Positions 1-12,000 of a stretch of DNA of 64,000 nucleotides are shown here, piece after piece. The translations under genes and the position numbers were made by a program. This stretch comes from CS1-C013 sp964347265 (GTDB lineage Archaea > Aenigmatarchaeota > Aenigmatarchaeia > Aenigmatarchaeales > Aenigmatarchaeaceae). How positions within the stretch are numbered: the stretch's first letter is position 1; every line of letters starts with the position of its first letter. The notes under the pieces are model-generated. The model ran no database searches. It saw nothing but the letters and a program-made list of their open reading frames with translations, and was not told the origin of the DNA. The stretch lies in NCBI GenBank assembly GCA_964347265.1, contig CAYFXV010000001.1, forward strand, positions 133,674 to 197,673, read 5' to 3'.

Positions 1-2
1 CT

Positions 3-3000
3 GCTATACAATCTGGAGAAGAGCACATGTGTTCTTCTGTTAACAATGAGGGTGATGGATTCTATAATTGTACTGTTGATGGAAGCGATACATCTTCTTG
101 GAGTCCATCCAATTATCAATCCAGTATTAGTTATTCTGTTAAATTCAATGCCACTGCTAGTTTCTATAATTATAATGAAACTATAGATACTTGTTCGCCT
201 GCTACTTCTGGTTCTGGGTGTACTGATAGTAAGAGAGGATTCTTATTAGAGACCACGCCTAATCTCACCGATCCTGGTGTCAGTCCATCAGGTGATGGTG
301 GTTGGGGAGAGACATGGACATTCACTGTTAATTCTACTGATGAGGATTATGATAATCTAAGGGTTAGATTATGGATTAGGAAGTGTGATGATGATTTGTG
401 TGGTAGTCCTGGTGCATGGCAGTTAACAGGAAGTAACACTTCTGTATCTGGTATTAATACAACTGTCACATTCACCAAGAGTAATTTTGATGAGGATGCT
501 ATAGATTCTGGTGGTAAGTGGCAGTATAAATTCAATGTTACTGATTATGTATCTGCTATTCCAAATTATGATGGATGGGATAATAACGAGACTCTTATTT
601 ATAATTTCACCTTACAGCCAGATGATATTAACATCACATATTTCTGGGGTAATAATTCTGTTGTTAATAGAAGTATTGCACCTTCTCAGTCCAATGTTAC
701 TTTGAGTGTTAGGGTGTATGATACTGATAGGAATGCTTTATTAAGTGCTGGTGCTGGTGGTACAGGTAAGTTCTATGTTACAACTGACCCTTATGATACT
801 AATAGTTTTATTGTTGATAAATCTGGAGTATCTGTTACTGGTAACGGATTCATTAATGAGACATTTCCAAATAGTGGTGTTTGTAACTATTCTATAGGAC
901 CCCTTAGATGGAGAGCTGAATATAGTGGAACTGCTTATAATGATACAAATTCATCAGATTTTTATGATGATTTCTTTGTTAATCTAACAACTTATCCATT
1001 ACAAGTGAATCTATATAACCCAGATAATGATACATTCAGGAGGAATGTAGACCCGATTCCTTATATTGGTAATGTTACTGACGATTGTACTGATGTATTG
1101 GGAACTGGTGTTAGTAATGTGACTACAGTCACGTTCCAAGGTTATTATGGTACTAACTATCCATCATGGGCTCTTTGTCAGGATGGTTCAGTCACTGATA
1201 ATAATAATGGAACTTATAATTGTTCAGTAACATCATCAGCTGTTGCTGCTTTTAATAGGTATAATCTTACATTTAATGCTACCAAAGAGTATTATAATGA
1301 TTCAAACACAACAGAGATAATTGATTCATTCTGGATTGTTACTAACCCAAGACTGGATGGTGAAGGTGTTACCACAGATGATCAAGGAAGCCTTAATCCT
1401 TACAGTTGGGGTGCCACATGGACATTCTCTGTCACTGTTACTAATCCAGATGTAACTGGATATAGTTTTGATGATATGAACTTATCATTATGGTTGAATC
1501 TAACTGGTGATTGGGAACTTGCTAATTCAACTACATGTGATGCAGATGATAGTGATTATGCTTCAGGAAAATCTGTTAGCTTTATACAGGACTTTGATTG
1601 TGGTGATGTTGGTAGTAAAGAGTACAAATTCAATATTACTAGTTTCTGGAATTATAATAATACAACGTCTGCCAATGGATTCAGTATTTTAAAGGATGAT
1701 GTCACTATTATATCTGATTCTGACCCAGCTAACATCAATAGAGAATCTGGAAGTGGATTGTTTGTGTTCAGGATAAGGGATGATGATAATGCTTCATCTT
1801 ATGTGACTAACAGTAGTACTAATGCTGCTATTTACTTTAGTTATGAAAATGTTAGTGAGCACAATATATCTTATACTGTTAATCCTAATTCAACCGGATA
1901 TTTGAATTACAGTCTGGATCCTGATTGTAATTATTCAACTGGAATACATTATTGGAAAGGAGGAACCACTACTGATGACTGTTATTATGCTGTTAATTTA
2001 TCTTCCGATCCTACATTCAATGTTACTGGACAATTGAAAAACTCTATTATACAACCTTCAGAAGATTCTGAATTCGCGATGGGAACCTTAGTAAACATAA
2101 CATCAAATATAAGTTCTGATTGTCAAGAAAATGTAAGCAGTGCAACTGTAACGCACGAAGCAAGTTTATATGGATCAGGAACTTGGGAATGGGCCAACAT
2201 ATCAGCAATAGAGAATGAAGAGTTTGGAAAATATAACAGTACTTGGAACACTACTTTCAATCAAGGAGGAAATTGGAGCTTTAAAATAAATGCAAGTAAA
2301 TTAAATTACTATTCTAATTCAACAATATTTACTAATTGGACTTATTTGAATAATACGGCGCCAACAGCTGAAAATGCTTCTGTATCTCCAGAAACTGATG
2401 GTTGGGGATCTAATTATAGTTTTAGCATTAGTGTAGATGATATGCAGTATGATAATGTTACATGTAAGTTGTTTACTTATACTGCAGGTTCTTGGTCTTA
2501 TAGGGGAAACGATACTGTCTATTTGGGAGTAGGAAATTGTACAGTTAATGTTACAGACTTTACATGTAGTGATATTAATACAACATCATTAAATTGGTTC
2601 AAATGGGAAATAGATGATGCTACAAATGTATTCAATACTTCAAATGTTTCAGCACCGTCCATAACAAAAGATAATGTGACAATATATTATGAGTATGGTA
2701 ATAATAGCACAGCAAATAGAAACATGTCTCAAACAGATTTATTAATAGTAAGAATATTTGATAATAATTCTCAAAAATATGTTGGCTCACAAATTCCTAA
2801 TGCAACTGGAAGAATATTTGTAACAACTAATGGAAATGATTTTGATTCTGGAACTCAGAATACAACTAATTCTTCAGGTTACTTAAATATTTATTTTGAT
2901 GCCACTGGCGACTTTAGTGTTGGATTGCAGAATTGGACTGGAGGAACATATGGTGATAGCTGTTATTATGATGCTAACTTGACTCAAAACTATACTTTAA

Positions 3001-6000
3001 TAGTTAAAGGAGATTTGGCAAACTCTATTAGTTCTTGGATTTCTCCAGGTGGAAAAGGCGAGTCTGTTGTTAAACCTGATAATGTTAGCTTCCAGATGCT
3101 AGTTAAAGATGATGAAGATTTGGGTATTACAGGAGCTTCTCTAAATGTTACTTTTATTAACAGTTTATATGGAAATAATTTTACTTGTGATACTATAATG
3201 GAAATTAGTAATGGTTATTACAATTGTACCATCAATACAACATTAATGAGTGCAGGTTGGTACAACATAACTATTGACTCAAATAAGACTTATTATAATG
3301 ATGGATATTATTTTGATTCTGATGTTTTCTATGTAGAAACTATACCAGCATTAATCACACCAATAATTTTATCTCATAACGGAAGTGATATTGGGGGTTG
3401 GGGAGAGACATGGACTGCAATAACAAATGTTACTGATGAAGATCAAGATAATGTTACATTGAAAGTTCAAGTAAAGAAATACACGGATCCTGATACTCCA
3501 GCTAATTGGTTAGATGAAAATCAGTCAAGTTATTTCGACAATCCAGATTTGAGAGGACCTGTAAATCAAACTATTAATTTAACTTTCCAAGATTTGGACT
3601 TCATGGATGATCAAGTAGTTTGGCAAGTTAGATTCATGGTCAATGATACTGACGGTTATGGTTCTATTTCAAGTTACACTAATTTCACAATAGACAAAGA
3701 TGATATTCTTATTGAATTACTTTATGGAGATAATGAAGAGGTTTGGAGGAATGGAACAGAAACTCTATCCTTAATATTAAACGTAACAGATCTTGATCAA
3801 AATCTACCAGCAGATCAAGTGAATATGACCTTTTATATAACAACAAACAGTAGTGATCCTGAAAGTTTTGATGGCGGAGCAACATATCAAACTAATACAA
3901 GTGGGATTTCTGAATATCCATTTCAGCCAGATTGTCTTTATTCAACAGGTGAGCAGACATGGTATGGAAAAAATAATCCTGACCCTTATTATAAATACAA
4001 TTTCACACAAAATTACAGTTTAAATATAAAATCTTACATTGCTTTAGAAGTTAATTATCCAACTGGTCAAAGTTTTCTTATAGGTGCACAAATACCATTT
4101 ATTGGAAGAGTTTTTGATGAGTGCTTCAACATTTCTAATGCTGAAGTTAATTTTTATGACAGACGACCTGGAGCAACTGAAAGATTTTATACATGTTACG
4201 GTACTACAGATTGGGGAAACGGAACTTACAACTGTACATGGGATTCTAGCAATAAGCCTCCTGGTTGGCATGGTGTAAAAATAGAAGCAAGAAAAGAGTA
4301 TCATGGAAACTATCCAAATTATAATCAAACAATACGTTATATTGATGGATACGAAACTCACCACCTTTCAACTCAACCTTCAATTTCACTTGGTTGGAGT
4401 AGCTATCCTTCTGTTGATCCAAAGGTTGATGGATGGGGTAAATTAAGAACTTTTCAAGCAAAAATAACTGATTTGGATGGAAGCTTAAATAACATAAGTT
4501 TATGGAAAAGTTTCGATAATAATACTTGGTATTTGATTAATTCAACTAACATGTCACCTCAAGGTGTAGATGTACAGGTAAGATATAATTTAAGTGGTGT
4601 ATTAACAGATCCATTTAAAAACAGATTTAGTTGTGACGATCTTTCTAATTCAACAGGTGGAATAGTTTATTTCAAATTCAACACAACAGACATATTTGGA
4701 TACGGTGACGAAAGTGAGATTGATAACTTTACTGTACAAGTTGATAATGTTACTTTGACTCTGGACCCATTAAGTAATACGACTACAAGAAGAATAGCAG
4801 ATAATAAAGCATATCTTAGATTCACGATAAGAGATGATGACTATGGTAATTATTATCCTGATAATGTAAATGGTAGTGTATGGATTACATTAAATGGAAC
4901 AAATTATAGTTATAATATTACAAATAGTTCTTACTCTGGAAACCTTACAGTATATTATAACTCTACTTGTAATTCAGATGTAGGCATTCAATATTGGAAA
5001 GGTGGAACAATAGATTCTTGTTATGAGATGAAAAACACAACTAATGAAACTTTAACTGTTTATGGTCAATTGAATGTTTCTTTGATAAGTCCACCAAATG
5101 AATCTGTAATAAATCGTGATAAAAATGTTAGTTTAAATTCAAGTGTAGAAGATGAATGCAGTCAAAGTATTTTCGATGCAACAGTTAATTGGTACAACTC
5201 TAGCTCATACTCATTAGGAAACGATTATAATGTAACTTGGCACATTCCTGTTGAGTATAAATTAGGTAATGAAACAATTATAACAAATGCAACAAGAACT
5301 TATTATGACTACGACAGCAATAACACAACTGTATATGTTTATGGTTGGAGTGATGTTAGTTATATAGAACCATTAAATGAAACAACCTATGATTCAGGAG
5401 ATGGTGTTGATATAGCATGTCGTGTTATAGATAGTAATACCACGCAACCGATAGCAAATTATGCTGTGTTTATTTATGTAAATGATGAATCTCTAGAAAA
5501 CTTAACCACTGATTCAAATGGTTGGATAAATACAAGTTGGGACACAAGTGGTAAATCAGCAGGATGGTATAACATAACTTGTTCAATAGAAGATAATTCA
5601 ACTCTGTATTATAATACTTCTGCCTCACAAAATGAAACTTGGATAATGTTAGAAAGGCCGCTTAAAATAAATATAATACGTATGGATGGTTCTGCATGTC
5701 AACAAGGACTTGTATGTAAATGGATATACAGAAATGATACATTTAGTCCATATAAAGTAAACATAACTGTTCATGTTATGGATGCCAGCATCGGAAGCGC
5801 ACAAGATGCAAATGTGACATTTTATAATTCTACTAACTTTTTAGGAAATTGTACTACAAACTCTACAGGTTGGTGTTATTTAGAGAATTACAATCCTGCC
5901 AACAACACAAACCCAGCCATTATTACAATTTATATTAATGCAACAAGACCTGAAAATGAAGACTCTGTCACAAATACTAGTTTGTTAAGAGTAAAAGGAA

Positions 6001-9000
6001 TATTAAATGTTACAGTTATATCACCACCTGACATAGTACGTTGTGGTGCAAGTGGTTATGATTGTTCAAAATCTGAAGCAATTAATTTAACTGTTGATGT
6101 TTTTAGTGAAAACGGAGAAAATGCATCAACATTAAATCCAACTGTCACTTGGTATAATGAAACCTCGCAAGTAACTTCTGGTGGTGTAAGTATATTATTG
6201 CCTCAAACAAAAGTTAAGGAGCAAGATACTGGAAATCATAATTTCATGGCTGTGGCAACTAAAGACAATTATGATGATGGAAGCGCTAATGTTACATTTA
6301 ACATATCTGGTGTTGTTACTGTTACTTGGATTTCTCCAACTGTAGAAACTCCTTATCCCTATGATTTCTATCCTACTTGTTATGTAGAAGATGAAGATGC
6401 GGGAATAGGAGTTGATGAATATTTAGTTAATTTCTCTTATAAGTGGGAACCGACACCAGATTTCACATTTAATGGAACCTATTTAACAAACTCAAGTGGT
6501 TATGCAAATTATACTTTCACACCAACACAAAAAGGAAATATATCATTTAACTGCACAATAGGAGATAATACAAGTAGATATTATTCAAAAAGTCCTACAC
6601 AATATTTTGACATAGAATACGATATTTGGGTAAAAGATTTAGATCCACCAGAATTTTATAATGTTTCTATAGTACCTAATGAAAGCATGGAAGCAAATCT
6701 TAATTATACTAACATAACTGTTTTTGTTAATGATAATTATGAAATAAAAACCGTTAAGGTTTATATAGAGTATCCAAATACTACCACTGAAAACTTAACA
6801 ATGACAAATCTAACTCCAATACAAAGTGAATTTGGTTATTATAATGCAACTTATAATCTTACATTTACTCCTCCGATAGGAGGTATCTATAACATAACTA
6901 TTTATGCTATAGACGGAGATACAGAAAACAATTATAATTCTACATCAAAATATAACATAAGTGTCTGGGGAGGAATAAATGGTTCTGTTAGTCAATGTGT
7001 TAACAATACAAATGATGGTGATTTAACAGACTGTGATTCTGACATAACTGCACCATTTATTTCACAAACAAATAGCTTTACATTTGAAGTAAGATCAAAC
7101 TTCACAAACTTAGGTCCAGCCGGTGCATATGAAATTAATTTAACTCATTCAGAAGATCCAGTTGGATCCTTAACATATGATGATCCATACCATGAATGTG
7201 GTCTTTTGTATCCAAATGAAACTTGTTCATGGAACTTTAATGTTACTGTTCCTGCAGCCAAACCTCCTGGATTATATTTAACTCATGTAAATTCAACATG
7301 GAAGAATCCTGATAATACATATCAAACAGTGTATAATACAACTTATATTAGTGTTGATTCCAACCCAATAATAAACATAACTGAAACTGAATTGATAAAA
7401 GATATAGCACACAATCAAACAACATATATTGGAAACATAACTATTGTTTCTGCTGGTAATGATGAAGTAAGAAACATTACTTTATCTTGGTATGGTATTA
7501 GCGGAGTAATGGGTTATTATAATTTGGCACTTAATTGTCCGCTCTGTTCACTTGATATATCACCAAATCAAGAAACCGTTTTATTTGCAGCAGACAACTT
7601 TACTTCGCATATAAATATAAGTGTACCTGCTGGCCAAGAACCTGGAAATTATCTTGCAGACTTAATTGTAATGAGTGAAAATGCTGGAAATGATACTGCA
7701 TTGTTGAACTTAACAGTACCTTTAAATGATTCATGGATCAGAACACCATTATCAGGTACATTCGGTACAATTTTAGCTCCGCTAAACACAAGCAATTTAA
7801 TAGGATATATAAATGTAACGAACATTGGAAATATTAAGATTGCTTTTGAAGTAATTAAATCTGGAGATATCTATTCATATACAAAAATAGATAATCAAAA
7901 CTGGTTTAGTTTTGATTTAGAAAAATTGGTAACAAGGCCATTAAATCTAACATATTCTATACCAGCTGCTGCTAGTGTTGGTGTTTATGATATTACTATT
8001 TATATAAGGAATTTTTCTTTAACTGTACCACAACAAACCGTTAATTTTAGCTTAAATGTTACTGATGTACCACCAAATATAACAGATATTCAGATTGTTC
8101 CAACATCATTTGAACAAGGTTATGAAAATGTAACTATACAAGCTAATGTAACAGACAATTTCGCAGTTGACAAAGTCTGGACCAATATAACTCCACCAAA
8201 TGGAAGTAGTTTTATATTATTGATGCAAAACTATACAGGTTTTATATATAACATTACATATGTTTATCCTGTAGCAGGAACTCATGAAATTATAATATGT
8301 GCAAATGATAGTGCATCTTTATTAGCATGTACTTCACCAATAAATATTACAAGTTCTGATACAACTCAATTAACAATAAGTACAAATGCTACCCTATTAA
8401 ATGCTACACAAATAAGAATTGATTCTGGACAAGGTTTTGCAATTAACTTTTCCGTAAATAACATTGGAGCTTCAAGAGCAAATAATACTAATGTATCTAT
8501 TTCATATCCAAGTAATATAACTGTATCTTATGACTATTTCGATTTTGGAGAAGTCCTGAAAAATACTTCAGAATATAATATAACAACAATAACTGTAGAG
8601 AATGCCACCGCACCTGGAATCTATGTAGTCAATCTTACTGTTAGTTGGACCAACCTTAATAACACATTTAATTCAAGTCTATTTAACATAACCATAAATG
8701 TTACACCAAATGCTGAAATCGATATTTTAGAAAATGTTATAAATAAAATAATTGAAGAAGGTGATTCAGACAATGCTACACTCACATTAAGATCTATTGG
8801 TAATGATAATGTTACAAATGTTAATATAAGCTGTTCTTCAGGAGAAATTTGTGATCCAGTTAATAACTTTATAATTGACATTGAGCCTTGGAACATATCC
8901 TTAATGCCAATAGGTAACATAACTTATGTTAATATAACATTCGGTGTACCTTCAGGTTATCCAACTGGAGATCATAGTGGATACATAAGAGTTGATTGGA

Positions 9001-12000
9001 ATGATAGCACATCTACACAAAACTTCTCAGAAGAAATTCCTGTTAACATCCTAGTACCAGCAAATGTTTCATGGATACATAATCCAAAAACGATAGAGAA
9101 AAGAGTTTATGATAATGAAACAGGAAGTTATGGACAAATAAATATAACGAATACTGGGAATGCTAATGCTACACTAAACTTAACAATCAACGGAACCGTA
9201 GCTGAATGGTTGACATTAAGCAAATACAATATAACATTACTTTATGGTGAAATACAAACAATTTATGTTAATTACTCGTCTCCAAATATAACTTACAACA
9301 CGAATTACACTGGTTATATAACTAGCAATATCACTGGAAGTTTAAGAGAAAATGCAACTACAAAAGAAGTGTCAACATTTGTAAGCTTATTTGTAAGTCC
9401 TTATGGCGTAAACATAACTTATCCAACACAAAACAATCCTATCTTAGATGTTAATCCAGCAGATACTGTACAAGCAAAGGTTAACATAACTGAAAATGGA
9501 ACCATAGTGTCTTCTGCTGCAATGTTTGAAGTTACATTATTCAATGAAACGATGTCGAGTTCAGCAAATATTACTAGTTATCCTTTCAATGCTTCAGAAG
9601 GTTTTTGGTTAGTCAATTTCACAGCTCCGAATATTAGCATAGGAAGAATTTATAATTTAAATATTAGTGCAAACCATACTGGAGTTTATAATAATACAAG
9701 ATATGATATTGAGTATGACTCTATAGTTTATAATGATACTACAGCACCTATTATAGATGTTATTTTTCCTGTAAGAACGCCTGCAAATCAAACTGTAAAT
9801 ATAAAAATAAATATAACTGAATATGGTGGTTTAAAAAATATAACTGCAAACATTACTCATCCTGACAATTCATCTGAAATTGTTAACTTAACTTTCTTAT
9901 CAAGAGTTTCTAATGCTTATACATATGAAAATAACTTTTCTAATACATCTCAAATAGGTATTTATGTTTTAAATACAACAGCATGTGACATTTCAGACAA
10001 TTGTAATTCAACATCTTCCTCTTTTGAAATTTATCCAACTGCATACTTTAGTGGTCATGCAGTAGATGTAGAATCAGTAGGTGAAGAACCTATATACATT
10101 AATTTCACATTTTATGATTCTAACACAACTACTATAAGGTTTAATTTTGGTACAAACTTAACTGACGGCTATTATAATGAAACTATTGATGTTAAATCAT
10201 ATGATTTGAAAGTGAAAACTGTAAATCAAAGCTTCAGACATACTATTGAATTTAATACTATTAGCATTAGCAGTAATTATTATAATCCTATAATACTTGG
10301 TAATATTCCAAGTGCTAGAACTACTATAAGTGCATTCAAAGGTCTTTACATTTATAGTAATTTGTCATCTTCTGATATGAAAATTATAATGGACTTTTCA
10401 GAATGTTTGAGTAATGGTTGTGGTCCCCCTATTTATGATCCTCAACACTTAGCAATATACAAATACGATAGTAGCTGGACACCTAAAGTCACTTCTTCAC
10501 AAAATACTTTATGGACTAGAATAAATAATGAAAATGGTGATAATGCAGATAATTCTGTTAATTTAACTACTCTTTCTGTTAGTGCAACTGTTTCATCACT
10601 AAATGGAGCTTACATATTAGCTGAATTCATTTGTGGCGATGAAGAATGTGAAAACAGCTTTGGAGAAAGTACGAACAATTGTCCTATAGATTGTCCTAGC
10701 TTACCACCAACACCACCTACAGAACCAACAGAACCAACACCTGGAGGAGGTGGAGGAGGTGCTGGTATGGGTACTGGAATAGCAGGTGTAGCAGGTGCTG
10801 GAGGTGCAGCTGCAGCAATAACCCCTGCTCAACCGCTTCCTGTACCATTAGAAATAAAATCAACTTTATTAGAGACTACATTAGCTCCAGGTGAAGAAAA
10901 AATATTTTCAGTAGATATAACAAACAATTTAGACAGTGGTGCCACAGCAACACTTTTTGTTGAAGGACCTGTATTTGCTTTGTTGACTGTTCAAAAACCA
11001 TCAATGTCAATAAAAGCAAAATCAACAGAAGTTAGTGAAATAAGAGCAGCAGCACCAGTAGCTGCTGTACCTGGGATTTATACAGGTGATTTAGTTATTA
11101 AATCTGGCAGTATTGTGCATAGAATTCCTGTAACTATAACAGTAGAACCTGTTGTGGAACCATTGTTGGATGTACAAGTAAAAGCCTTATCTAAGGAAAT
11201 TAATCCTGGCGCAAATGTCAGCTTTGAAATATCTTTAGTAAATATGGGTGAAACAGCAGAAGTAGAAGACATAACTGTTACATACTCTGTTAAACCAGTA
11301 GCGAATCAAACAAATATAATATCTACTAGTTCAGAAACTTTAGCAGTTGAGGATAAAGTCACATACAGAAGAACAATTGAAATTCCAGCAGACACTCCTG
11401 AAGAGAAATACATTATTGAAGCTAATGCAAGTTATTGGTATGGTACAAAGTTTGCTGTATCTGCTGATAATTTTGATGTAACCACATTGCCTTGGCCTTT
11501 GCTGTTATTAAAAGCAGCATTCATGAATTGGATAACTTATGTTATTTTACTTGGAGGGGTTCCTGCACTAATAATTGGTATAAGATGGTATTCTGCTTAT
11601 AGAGCATCTAAAGCAGCTAAAGCAAGATATATAGCACCTCTTGACTTTAAAACATTGCCACAAAAAAGTCCAGATTCATTATTAGTTGGTAAAATTGCTG
11701 AAACTGATGTAAAAGCTTATATGAGTATTCCTCAACTCTTGATGCACTCAATAGCTGCAGGTGGAACTGGATCTGGAAAGACAGTATCTGCTATGGTAGC
11801 TTCAGAAGAGTTACTAAAGAGAAAAGTTCCAATAATTGTTTTCGATCCAACAGCACAATGGACAGGTTTCATGAAACCATGCAGCCTAAAACCAATGCTT
11901 AAATTATATTCAAGATTTGGATTAAAGCCAACTGACGCAACAAGGTTTAAGACAACTGTTATATTAGTTGAAAACCCAAATATGCCAATTAACATAAAAG